DNA from: an uncultured Bacteroidota bacterium
GTDB taxonomy: Bacteria; Bacteroidota; Bacteroidia; Chitinophagales; Chitinophagaceae
Length of the DNA stretch: 64,000 bases
Direction: 5' to 3'
NCBI GenBank assembly: GCA_903835005.1
Contig: CAILLK010000014.1
Span: 1 to 64,000, forward strand
This document shows positions 46,620 to 54,749 of this stretch, in pieces. A program made the position numbers and the translations under genes. The notes under the pieces were generated by a model that saw nothing but the letters and a program-made list of their open reading frames with translations, was not told the origin of the DNA and made no database searches. Each line of letters begins with the position of its first letter. Within the stretch, counting starts at the first letter, position 1.

Positions 46620-46776
46620 CAGTTTAGTGCAATTCTTGGTAAATTGGAGAAAAACAGTTTCATAGTTAAATAATTTAGTATTATTGATAAAATATGGGCC
46701 AAAGGTAAAATAAATAATTGGATATTCCTAATTTTATAGCATATTTATTTCTTGGTTGGCAATCCGGCTTATGTTT

Positions 46777-47021
46777 AGTATCAGTACACTGATTCGCCTG
46801 GTCAAACCCGATACTCAAAAAAGCTTTGCTTTGTGGAGATAGGGCCGGCGACAGTATAAAAAGTAGTTAAGAATCGAAGCTTCCTCTGCATATAACAAAC
46901 CCAGAGCAGGCTAATCACCAGGCGAATAACAGAGCGGGAGTACCAGCACATACTTAACCCATTTCTGTTATTTTCAAAAACACTGTTTTCAGGATTAATT
47001 ACATAACCGCAAAATGGGTTA
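46777..47021. other. Inverted-repeat-rich, higher-GC island (possible structured RNA or DNA element)
   Basis: Inside an AT-rich spacer this stretch is noticeably richer in G and C. It contains ATTCGCCTGGT (46792-46802) paired perfectly with ACCAGGCGAAT (46917-46927), AGTATC (46777-46782) paired with GATACT (46809-46814), and TAACCCATTT (46955-46964) paired with AAATGGGTTA (47012-47021). No ORF longer than ~25 codons crosses it. A structured RNA is possible but does not match any RNA family I can recall. Confidence 0.35.
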
Positions 47022-47184
47022 TTCTTACGGGCATAAAAATTGTTTCAATCAGATACCTTTGTATGGGCCTATTCAGGATAGACATTGTATCCTTAGTTTT
47101 ATACTTTTTGAAACTTTGAGGTAAGTATATGCTGTAAAATGGGCTTTTGTTTTATATATTTATGTTCAGAGTAAGAATTCCATT

Positions 47185-48474
47185 ATGACCACCTGTTCCA
47201 CCAAAATATCGCATCCTTTCTTCATAGCTGTAAAATACCTAATCGTATTTCTTCCTGCATTTGTCTCTTTTGTAATTATTAATAAGTATGCAGTCAATAT
47301 CCCCAGCCAGGATGATTACGATGCTGTACTTAAATTTCTTAGTCTCTGGAAAAATGCTCCTGCCGCCGATCATTTATCACTCCTCTTTTCTCAGCAAAAC
47401 GAACACCGGCTTCTTTCATCACGCATCATTTATGTGCTTTATGATGCCCTTACGGGCGGCATAAATTTCAGAAACCTCATTTTTATCGGCAATCTGCAAT
47501 TGCTCCTTATTTTCCTCATTTTCCTGGTATTTATCCAAAAAGCCCTGCCCCGATATTGGGTTACTGCAGGGATGGTTGCCGGGCTCTGTATGTTCGATTT
47601 GAATAACTGGGAAAATGCCGATTTTGCCATGGCCTCTATACAGAATTACGGCGTTATTTTACTTTTTGTTGCCAGCTTATTTTTTTACAGCCTCAAAGGC
47701 TGGTGGTACTGGTTGCCTGCTGCTTTTTTGCAGATAATCTGCACCTTTTCCAGTGGTAATGGCATAATCGCTTCCGCCTTCGTGGTATTATTCAATATTC
47801 TGAATATTTACCGCATCAATTATACCGGCTCAAAATACCCAGCGACTTCAATGGCCCGGTTAAAAGTCATTGCCGCAACATTAATATTTCTTATCTTTTC
47901 ACCACTTTACTTCTATAAATACATCCATATCCCTCATCCAAAACTGCTGGCACCTATTGAAATGCTGGCCTGGTTTTTTAAGTTTGCCGGACATCATATT
48001 TACTATGGCAATAACACCCTTGCTGTAATAGCAGGTATTTTAGCATTATCTGCTTTGGCGGTTATACTGCTGTATAAATTTAAAGCGGGTTTACAAGGGT
48101 CAATGGCCCCGGTCATCAGTTGTGCCGGATTTATATTATGCTCTATGGCTGTTACAGCCGTTTTCAGGTCGTGCAATGCCGATTTTATATCCAGCCGCTA
48201 TCTTATATACCCTCACCTGCTTATGGCCTTATTAATTGTAAGCCTGCTGATAAAATTAAATAACCGGAGAACTGCCATGCCGGCTGTGTTTTTGATTACA
48301 ATAATTATGCTGGCAAGCTATAACATGAATTTTCGCGGAGGAAAGAAAAACATGGAAATCTTAAAGACCACATTAACAACCACCGACTATTACTACCCCG
48401 ATAAAGCAACGGCTAAAAATATTTCAGATCAATCCTGCCGGTTAAAAATTTATTGTATTGAAGAAAACCGGTAA
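47185..48474 (+). CDS. Polytopic membrane protein of the surface-sugar cluster
   Basis: A 429-residue protein with about 9-10 predicted transmembrane helices. Residues ~35-75 after the first helix form a periplasmic loop with acidic residues (IPSQDDYDAVLKFLSLWKN), a feature also seen in GT-C-type enzymes and in uncharacterised Bacteroidota membrane proteins. Aromatic-rich, positively charged loops (YIHIPHPKLL) lie between helices, and a short soluble tail ends CIEENR. I cannot name a family. It precedes two sugar epimerases and a GT2 glycosyltransferase on the same strand, so involvement in glycolipid or polysaccharide synthesis is likely but unproven. The gap of 139 bases before the next gene contains a promoter box, so co-transcription is uncertain. 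Confidence 0.75.
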   Translation: MTTCSTKISHPFFIAVKYLIVFLPAFVSFVIINKYAVNIPSQDDYDAVLKFLSLWKNAPAADHLSLLFSQQNEHRLLSSRIIYVLYDALTGGINFRNLIFIGNLQLLLIFLIFLVFIQKALPRYWVTAGMVAGLCMFDLNNWENADFAMASIQNYGVILLFVASLFFYSLKGWWYWLPAAFLQIICTFSSGNGIIASAFVVLFNILNIYRINYTGSKYPATSMARLKVIAATLIFLIFSPLYFYKYIHIPHPKLLAPIEMLAWFFKFAGHHIYYGNNTLAVIAGILALSALAVILLYKFKAGLQGSMAPVISCAGFILCSMAVTAVFRSCNADFISSRYLIYPHLLMALLIVSLLIKLNNRRTAMPAVFLITIIMLASYNMNFRGGKKNMEILKTTLTTTDYYYPDKATAKNISDQSCRLKIYCIEENR

Positions 48475-48559
48475 AAGGGATCATGCCAAATAAACATTAT
48501 AAATCGGCGTACGACTGACAATTACTTACTGGTATCCTTAACAGCTATTTCTTTACCTT

Positions 48560-48567
48560 TACCTTTG
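48560..48567 (+). promoter_or_regulatory. Candidate -7 box (TACCTTTG)
   Basis: TACCTTTG matches TAnnTTTG, 46 bases before the ATG at 48614. A near-match, TACTTTCG, lies closer to the gene. Either could start the epimerase-GT2 transcript. Confidence 0.35.
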
Positions 48568-48613
48568 CCTTCCCATTCAAAATGTGTACTTTCGGGCGGG
48601 CATTACTAAATAA

Positions 48614-49687
48614 ATGAGCAATACTTCTATATTAATTACGGGTGGCTGCGGCTTCATTGGCTCCAACCTCTGTATACTGCTTAAAGAAAAATACCCTGCA
48701 TACCAGGTTACAGCGCTCGACAACCTGAAACGCCGTGGCTCTGAACTTAACATTCCCCGCCTGCGCAATGCCGGTGTAGAATACATACATGGCGATATAC
48801 GCAACCCTGAAGACCTGCAGCTGGGCAGTAAATTTGATTTCATAATAGATGCTGCTGCCGAACCTTCGGTATTGGCAGGTATGGGTTCTGCCCTTAATTA
48901 TGTAATTAATACCAACCTTACCGGAACTATTAATACCCTGCAGCTGGCAGCTGATACAGGCGCTAAGTTTATATTTCTGTCGACCAGCCGGGTATACCCT
49001 ATTGCCTACCTCGAAAAAATAAACTACTCCAGGGGCTTCACCCGGTTCGAACTTTCAGAGCAGCAGCCGCTGCCAGGAGTAAGCACAAAGGGTATCAGTG
49101 AGACATTCCCGCTTGATAAGGCCCGCTCAGTATATGGCACTACAAAACTGGCTTCAGAGCTGTTTATCACGGAGTTCAGTGAGTTCTTTGATCTTGAATA
49201 TGTTATTAACCGGCTTGGCGTTGTGGCCGGCCCCTTCCAGATGGGCAAGGTAGACCAGGGGGTTATTACCCTGTGGCTTGCCCGGCATTTCTGGAAGCGC
49301 GATGTTGCCTACTTCGGTTATGGCGGTGCCGGCCTTCAGGTAAGAGACGCCCTGCATATTCTCGACCTCTTCAGCCTGATAGACTACCAGCTTCACCATT
49401 TTGGCATTGTTAACGGATGTACTTTCAATGCAGGCGGAGGCCTGGCCTCAAGTGTATCGCTATTTGAGCTTACTGAAATTTGCAGGGAGGTAACGGGCAA
49501 TAAAGTCGGGGCTTTTTCAGTTAAAGAAAGCCGTAAGGGCGATATACCGCTTTATATTACCGACAACAGCAAGATCCAGGCCCATACGGGCTGGAGCCCC
49601 AAAAGAACTATTAAAGACATCATCTCAGACACCTATACCTGGATGCATAAATACGAACAACAACTGAAACCGATTTTAGATCAATGA
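48614..49687 (+). CDS. NAD-dependent epimerase/dehydratase (extended SDR)
   Basis: A 357-residue extended short-chain dehydrogenase acting on a nucleotide sugar. The NAD-binding motif is [14 protein letters not shown] at the N-terminus and the catalytic pair is Tyr174-x-x-x-Lys178 in [24 protein letters not shown] and the [13 protein letters not shown] motif place it with CDP-paratose 2-epimerase/UDP-glucose 4-epimerase-like proteins. The exact sugar cannot be told. The stop overlaps the ATG of the next epimerase by four bases (ATGA), so the two are translationally coupled and may act in sequence. Confidence 0.92.
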   Translation: MSNTSILITGGCGFIGSNLCILLKEKYPAYQVTALDNLKRRGSELNIPRLRNAGVEYIHGDIRNPEDLQLGSKFDFIIDAAAEPSVLAGMGSALNYVINTNLTGTINTLQLAADTGAKFIFLSTSRVYPIAYLEKINYSRGFTRFELSEQQPLPGVSTKGISETFPLDKARSVYGTTKLASELFITEFSEFFDLEYVINRLGVVAGPFQMGKVDQGVITLWLARHFWKRDVAYFGYGGAGLQVRDALHILDLFSLIDYQLHHFGIVNGCTFNAGGGLASSVSLFELTEICREVTGNKVGAFSVKESRKGDIPLYITDNSKIQAHTGWSPKRTIKDIISDTYTWMHKYEQQLKPILDQ

Positions 49688-50748
49688 ACGTCGCTATCAT
49701 TACAGGGTGCAATGGCCTTATAGGCAGTGAATCTGTCAGCTTTATGGCAGGCAAGATGGATCTTATCATAGGTATTGATAATGATCAGCGTGCCTACTTC
49801 TTCGGCCCCGAAGCCTCTACCCGATGGAACAGGGAAGTACTGGAACATAATTACGCCAATTTCAAATCATTCGACTACGATATCCGTGATTACACCCGGC
49901 TCGAAACAGTGTTCCGGGAGTATGCCACAGATATACGGCTGGTAATACATACGGCAGCACAGCCCAGCCACGACTGGGCCGCCAAAGAGCCCCTTACCGA
50001 TTTTACCATTAATGCCAACGGCACCCTGAACCTTCTGGAGCTCACCCGCCTGCATTGCCCTGGGGCGGTTTTTGTATTCACCTCTACCAATAAGGTATAT
50101 GGCGATACCCCCAATTTTTTACCACTTGCCGAGCTGGATAAAAGGTATGAAATTGAAGCATCTCATCCGTACCACAAGAACGGGATTGATGAACTGATGT
50201 CAATCGACCAGTCGCGCCACTCGCTCTTTGGCGCATCAAAGGTAGCAGCCGATGTACTGGTACAGGAATACGGACGGTATTTCGGGATGCATACTGTCGT
50301 TTTCAGGGGTGGATGCCTAACAGGGCCGCAACACTCCGGAACGCAGCTGCACGGATTTCTGTCGTACCTGATGAAATGCGCCATTAGCGGCAACCAATAC
50401 ACTATATTCGGGTATAAAGGCAAGCAGGTTCGCGATAATATACACAGCCATGACCTGGTAAATATGTTCTGGCATTTTTATCAGCATCCGCGCCCCGGTG
50501 GTGAAGTGTACAATGCCGGCGGCGGCCGCTTTTCCAACTGCTCCATGCTGGAGGCCATAGAACTCTGCGAACAGATATCCGGCAATAAAATGAACTACAC
50601 CTATACCGATACACCCCGCAGTGGCGACCATATCTGGTATATATCCGATACCTCTAAATTCAAAACCCACTATCCCGGATGGGACTATGAATACAATCTA
50701 CTGGTTACAATGGAACAAATTTTCGAACACATGAGGAAGAGAATTTGA
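49684..50748 (+). CDS. NAD-dependent epimerase, CDP-paratose 2-epimerase-like, with Tyr-to-Phe at the catalytic site
   Basis: A 354-residue extended SDR paralogous to its upstream neighbour. The NAD motif is [13 protein letters not shown]. The block TSTNKVYGD is typical of CDP-paratose 2-epimerase (RfbE). The catalytic YxxxK becomes FGASK here, with Phe182 replacing the expected Tyr while Lys186 remains. I believe relatives with the same SLFGASK block exist, so this may be a subfamily feature rather than a mutation. [20 protein letters not shown] and [16 protein letters not shown] follow. It overlaps the previous gene by ATGA and precedes a GT2 gene by 104 bases. Confidence 0.9.
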   Translation: MNVAIITGCNGLIGSESVSFMAGKMDLIIGIDNDQRAYFFGPEASTRWNREVLEHNYANFKSFDYDIRDYTRLETVFREYATDIRLVIHTAAQPSHDWAAKEPLTDFTINANGTLNLLELTRLHCPGAVFVFTSTNKVYGDTPNFLPLAELDKRYEIEASHPYHKNGIDELMSIDQSRHSLFGASKVAADVLVQEYGRYFGMHTVVFRGGCLTGPQHSGTQLHGFLSYLMKCAISGNQYTIFGYKGKQVRDNIHSHDLVNMFWHFYQHPRPGGEVYNAGGGRFSNCSMLEAIELCEQISGNKMNYTYTDTPRSGDHIWYISDTSKFKTHYPGWDYEYNLLVTMEQIFEHMRKRI

Positions 50749-50852
50749 GAATTCGGCAATTCGATAATGTGCTGATGCATATATTAATCAAGGAATTTTA
50801 ATATGGATACATTAAATTTCAAACTCACTAATTCAGACTTCAGACACTAGTA

Positions 50853-51593
50853 ATGAAACTAAGCGTCATCATCCCCGCCTACAACGAAGCACTGAACCTT
50901 CCAGAAACATTGGGCGCGTTCTATGCAGAATTGTATGCTAATAATATAGATCATGAATTGCTGGTGGTAAACGACAACTCAAAAGATGATACGATAGAAG
51001 TTATTACAGGGCTTCAAAAAAACATACCTACACTCCGCACGGTATTCAACAATCCGCCACACAATGGCTATGGCTTTGCAGTACGCAAGGGGCTCGACAA
51101 TTTCACCGGCGAATGTGTAGCTATTGTAATGGGAGACCTCTCTGACTCGCCTGCCGACCTGGTAAAATTTTACCGCACTATGCAGGAACAGCATGTAGAC
51201 TGTGTATTCGGTAACCGGTTTGCCAAGGGCGGGGCAGTAATTGATTATCCGAAAAACAAACTATACCTCAACCGCATTTTTAATAATTTGCTGGCCTTTA
51301 CTTTCAGGATTTCATACAATGATGTAACCAATGCCTTCAAGCTCTACTCGCGGCAGGCCATTGAAGGACTGAAACCCTTTATGTCGCCCCACTTCAATCT
51401 TACTGTTGAATTGCCGCTGAAAGCCATTGTGCGCGGGTATACCTATTCCGTTGTGCCTAATTCATGGCAAAACCGCAAGCATGGCGAATCGAACCTGAAG
51501 ATCAGGGAAATGGGCAGCCGCTATTTCTTCATCGTGCTCTACTGCCTGATAGAAAAATACTTCAGCAAGGGTGATTTCAAAAAGAAATGGTAA
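50853..51593 (+). CDS. GT2-family glycosyltransferase (dolichol-phosphate-mannose-synthase-like)
   Basis: A 246-residue family 2 glycosyltransferase. It begins MKLSVIIPAYNEALNLPETL, with the nucleotide-binding DNSKDDTIE loop. The metal-binding motif region is VAIVMGDLSDSPADL, a variant of the DxD/DADLSD pattern. A typical GNRFAKGGAVIDYP block follows, and QNRKHGESNLKIREMGSRYF near residues 209-228 matches the polyprenol-phosphate transferase group. No membrane anchor is clear. It probably moves a sugar onto a lipid carrier for the preceding membrane protein and epimerases, which is inference. Confidence 0.93.
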   Translation: MKLSVIIPAYNEALNLPETLGAFYAELYANNIDHELLVVNDNSKDDTIEVITGLQKNIPTLRTVFNNPPHNGYGFAVRKGLDNFTGECVAIVMGDLSDSPADLVKFYRTMQEQHVDCVFGNRFAKGGAVIDYPKNKLYLNRIFNNLLAFTFRISYNDVTNAFKLYSRQAIEGLKPFMSPHFNLTVELPLKAIVRGYTYSVVPNSWQNRKHGESNLKIREMGSRYFFIVLYCLIEKYFSKGDFKKKW

Positions 51594-51637
51594 AGCCTGA
51601 TTCCGGAAAATCATTGCGAAATCCGGAAGTGATGTAT

Positions 51638-52240
51638 TTAGTGATGTGTAAGTGTGAAGGACACTGTATCGTTAACCCAGTTGGATGTAGCTGTGAGTTG
51701 CCTCATAGCAAACTGACCTGTAATCACAGAGCCATTAGATGATATCGCACCGGATCCGTATTGCAGTTTAAAACTGGAGAACAGCATATGGTCATCGGAT
51801 AAGGTATCAATAACAAAGCCGAAAGAATTGGTACTGTCGAGCGTACAAACAATTTCGGTATAATAAGGGTTATTGACAAAATTGTTGATGAAAAAAGTTG
51901 TGGGTGTAGAAGAGTTAGCCAGGGAAACAACATAATAGCTGGTGTCATTAATAAAAGAGGTGGTATCGCTGCCCTTGATTATCTGCTGCATATTCCAGGT
52001 ACCTATGTATTTGGCCACAGATACGGTGGCACAGTTAGGCCCTTCGTATCCGGTGGGACAGGTACAATAAGGTTTTTGAGTAAAAGTATCGACATAGCAA
52101 TACCCGCCATTTTCACATACTACCCCTTCGCAGCGCACAGGTGTTACTCCGCCTTTATTGCACGATGCCCAAACTATTAATGAAAAGGATAGGATGGTCA
52201 ATAATGATGCAATAAACAATCTGCTCTTTCTTCTAGCCAT
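51638..52240 (-). CDS. Lipoprotein with an EGF-like domain
   Basis: A 200-residue lipoprotein. The lipobox is WASC with the modified Cys27. Six cysteines at residues 37, 42, 48, 59, 61 and 70 have exact EGF-like spacing, with CENGGYC and CTCPTGYEGPNC. The remaining ~125 residues form a beta-rich domain (YIGTWNMQQIIKGSDTTSF, then FKLQYGSGAISSNGSVITG), likely a lipocalin-like or DUF-type barrel domain. EGF-like domains in bacterial lipoproteins are known but uncommon. Convergent with the GT2 gene. Function unknown. Confidence 0.85.
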   Translation of the reverse strand: MARRKSRLFIASLLTILSFSLIVWASCNKGGVTPVRCEGVVCENGGYCYVDTFTQKPYCTCPTGYEGPNCATVSVAKYIGTWNMQQIIKGSDTTSFINDTSYYVVSLANSSTPTTFFINNFVNNPYYTEIVCTLDSTNSFGFVIDTLSDDHMLFSSFKLQYGSGAISSNGSVITGQFAMRQLTATSNWVNDTVSFTLTHH

Positions 52241-52373
52241 GGCATAAATTTAGTTAAAAAAATGAATTTTTAAACCTTTGTGCTGGATTTTCCCATAAAT
52301 AATGCAAAAAACCTTCTTCTTATTTACCTGAAGTTAAATAATAAGTCAGAGAACAAATGAGACCTGAAATTCA

Positions 52374-53807
52374 TCAAATCTGCTTCAGTTCGGTAATGAG
52401 CGCCTGCAGTACTTTTTTTGCATCTCCAAAAAGCATGGAGGTTTTTGGCCTGAAAAAGAGTTCATTTTCAATGCCTGCATAACCCGGTTTCATACTACGC
52501 TTGTTCACAATTACATGCTCCGCTTTCTCTACTTCAAGTATAGGCATACCATATATCGGGCTTGACGGATCGTCTTTGGCAGCAGGGTTCACCACATCGT
52601 TAGCGCCCAGTATCAGCACTACATTGGTGCCACCCATCTGGTCGTTGGCATCTTCCATTTCCAGCAGTTTTTCATAAGGTACGTCAGCCTCTGCCAGCAG
52701 CACATTCATATGACCCGGCATACGGCCCGCAACAGGATGTATACCATAAACCACCTCAACACCTTTTTCTTCCAGTACTTTCTCCAGTTCGTGGCAGGTA
52801 TGCTGTGCCTGCGCTACCGCCAGACCATAACCAGGAATGATCATAACCCTTGTGGCATAAGCCATCAGTACTGCAGAATCATTCATAGAGATTTCTTTGT
52901 AAGCTCCCTGCGCTTTAGCTTCACCTGAGGCACCGGCCTTAGCACCGCCAAATGAGCCGATCAGTACATTCTTCAGGGAGCGGTTCATTGCCTTACACAT
53001 CAGCATGGTAAGAATAGTACCGGCCGAACCTACCAGGATACCTCCGGTGAGCATTACCGGGTTGTTGTATAAAAATCCGCCAAAGGCAGCAGCTACACCG
53101 GTAAATGAATTGAGTAATGAGATAACCACCGGCATATCGGCACCGCCAATAGGCATAACGAATAGAACTCCATAGAGGGCAGCAAGCGCCAGAAAAGCAT
53201 AGAATAACGCAGGTGTTCCCGGCATAAAGTTGCCAATAACCAGAACTGCCAGAGAAATAATACCTACAAAAATCAGGAAATTGATAATCTGCCCGCCAGG
53301 TATAGTCCTGTCTTTTATTTTACCAGCCAGTTTGCCCCAGGCGATAACACTTCCCGCGAAAGAAACGGTACCTATGATCATACCCAATACAATAATGAGC
53401 AATTTACCTGCCGGAGCCAAAGGATCATTCCGGTATTCTATTAAAGAGATAAGCATTGCGCATGCGCCGCCCATACCATTGAACATACTTACCATTTCGG
53501 GCATAGCAGTCATCTGTACTTTTTTGGCAGCCATGGTACCGATAACAGTACCGATGATAAGGCCGGCGAAAATCCACATGTAATTGTGGAGCCCTACCGG
53601 CACACCCTCCCCTTCACTCTTGTGCTGATAAAGGAAAATAGTACCGAAAATGGCAACGATCATACCAGCAGCAGCTATAAGGTTTCCCTTCCTTGCTGTT
53701 TCGGGATGCGACAGCATTTTAAGCCCCAGAATAAACGTAACGGAGCCAAACAAATAGGCCAATAAAAGTAAAGGATTAGTACTCAGTAATTCTTGAAATT
53801 GTTCCAT
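52374..53807 (-). CDS. pntB: NAD(P) transhydrogenase subunit beta
   Basis: A 477-residue membrane protein: the beta subunit of proton-translocating transhydrogenase, which exchanges hydride between NADH and NADP using the proton gradient. Residues 1-290 contain about eight or nine helices (GLIIGTVIGTMAAKKVQMT, FNGMGGACAMLISL, SFTGVAAAFGGFLYNNP). The C-terminal NADP-binding domain III has MIIPGYGLAVAQAQHTCHEL, GIHPVAGRMPGHMNVLLAEA, and LGANDVVNPAAKDDPSSPIY. The end matches other PntB proteins (SMLFGDAKKVLQALITEL). It belongs with pntAA and pntAB upstream but is separated from pntAB by a 547-base spacer holding an IVP cassette. Confidence 0.97.
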   Translation of the reverse strand: MEQFQELLSTNPLLLLAYLFGSVTFILGLKMLSHPETARKGNLIAAAGMIVAIFGTIFLYQHKSEGEGVPVGLHNYMWIFAGLIIGTVIGTMAAKKVQMTAMPEMVSMFNGMGGACAMLISLIEYRNDPLAPAGKLLIIVLGMIIGTVSFAGSVIAWGKLAGKIKDRTIPGGQIINFLIFVGIISLAVLVIGNFMPGTPALFYAFLALAALYGVLFVMPIGGADMPVVISLLNSFTGVAAAFGGFLYNNPVMLTGGILVGSAGTILTMLMCKAMNRSLKNVLIGSFGGAKAGASGEAKAQGAYKEISMNDSAVLMAYATRVMIIPGYGLAVAQAQHTCHELEKVLEEKGVEVVYGIHPVAGRMPGHMNVLLAEADVPYEKLLEMEDANDQMGGTNVVLILGANDVVNPAAKDDPSSPIYGMPILEVEKAEHVIVNKRSMKPGYAGIENELFFRPKTSMLFGDAKKVLQALITELKQI

Positions 53808-53822
53808 TCTTTAGTAAAATTT

Positions 53823-53890
53823 AAAAATCCAAAATCCAAATGCCAAAATCCAAAATCTAAATGCCAAAATCTGAATGCCAAAGACCAAAA
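53823..53890. repeat. Left flank of the IVP cassette: CCAAAATCC-type tract
   Basis: A tract of degenerate CCAAAATCC/CCAAATGCC repeats 16 bases upstream of the pntB start. The reverse complement of 53825-53851 aligns with the right-hand tract at 54319-54346 on the same strand (about 20 of 27 positions identical, including CATTTGGA). The two therefore form imperfect inverted repeats around the IVP gene. Confidence 0.6.
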
Positions 53891-53947
53891 ACCACATATC
53901 AAGGTCTGTAGTCTAAAGTACATCTTAACATTTTAGTGCTCAGAATT

Positions 53948-54292
53948 TTACTTTAGCTTATTAATTATTGCAGAGAAAATCTTTCTTAATTCTCCCGCTT
54001 CTTTCTTTAAACTTTCAATCTTTTCTATGTTGTCCACTACCAATAAATTGAACCAAAACGCTGTTTCCTTAGCCTCCTTTCGTGAGATTTTCAATCTCAT
54101 CAACAAATCCTGCTTTCCTAAATTTTCATTTGCCACTATGAAATTTGCGCCTATTGATGATGATGACCGGATAATCTGTTTTATATAGACCAGGTTAATA
54201 GTATTATGCTTTAGTAATATGCAAAAATCCCTTACTTGTACTGCAAATTTCAAACACCTTTATTCCAGTTCATTAAAACCATCCTGTTCCAT
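53948..54292 (-). pseudogene. Four-helix-bundle (23S rRNA-intervening-sequence-type, IVP) protein gene with an in-frame TAA
   Basis: The frame encodes a TIGR02436-like four-helix-bundle protein: FAVQVRDFCILL, IIRSSSSIGANFIVANENLG, LLMRLKISRKEAKETAFWFN and a LRKIFSAIINKLK end. The family N-terminus begins slightly upstream of a TTG at 54253. Reading from the ATG at 54292 gives MEQDGFNELE, then TAA at 54260-54262, then RCLKFAVQVRDF in the same frame. So the ancestral start is probably 54292 and codon 11 is a stop. The family helix is otherwise intact. Such small proteins are common in Bacteroidota operons and their role is unclear. A short product from TTG is possible. It lies within the pnt operon. 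Confidence 0.75.
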
Positions 54293-54318
54293 CTCGATTT
54301 ATTGCAGCTTGATATTCT

Positions 54319-54346
54319 GGAATTTGACATTTGGAATCTGGAATTT
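54319..54346. repeat. Right flank of the IVP cassette: GGAATTTG-type tract
   Basis: Repeats of TGGAATTTG and CATTTGGAATCTGGAATTTG lie between the IVP gene and pntAB, ending 9 bases short of the pntAB stop at 54355. They mirror the tract at 53823-53890 in inverted orientation. Confidence 0.6.
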
Positions 54347-54354
54347 GCTATTTT

Positions 54355-54678
54355 TTACTTTGCTGATGGTTTCTTTTTCTTCCCGAACATCTCCAGCATC
54401 CTGTCTGTAACCACAAACCCTCCTACCACATTCAGTGTGCCTAAAATAACAGCCAGAAAACCAAGAACAAGCGAAATGTAATCGCCATCATGCGCACTGC
54501 CCATAACTATTATAGCGCCTATGATTACCACTCCATGTATTGCATTGGCACCGCTCATCAACGGAGTATGCAACACTGCCGGTACCCTTGATATAACTTC
54601 GATTCCCAAAAAGATTGAGAGTATGACAATAGTTATCAGATGATAATTGCCATTAAAAAATGTTGTTACCTGTTCCAT
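54355..54678 (-). CDS. pntAB: NAD(P) transhydrogenase subunit alpha, membrane part
   Basis: A 107-residue protein corresponding to the C-terminal membrane segment of PntA. It has three helices: LITIVILSIFLGIEVISRVP, the VLHTPLMSGANAIHGVVIIG core, and YISLVLGFLAVILGTLNVVG, then VTDRMLEMFGKKKKP. HTPLMSGANAIHG is the family signature. The split of PntA into soluble and membrane parts is the normal organisation in many bacteria. It starts 71 bases after pntAA, and the IVP gene lies between it and pntB. Confidence 0.96.
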   Translation of the reverse strand: MEQVTTFFNGNYHLITIVILSIFLGIEVISRVPAVLHTPLMSGANAIHGVVIIGAIIVMGSAHDGDYISLVLGFLAVILGTLNVVGGFVVTDRMLEMFGKKKKPSAK

Positions 54679-54749
54679 ATTTATTGTTCAAAATTGTTTG
54701 TGGAAAATTGATACCTGAATGACTGCTGACCGGGAAAATAAATTAACGG

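Noticed and set aside
46493-46702. 69-codon minus-strand frame across the GGTATA array
   Set aside because: Composition follows the repeat and no coding sign is present.
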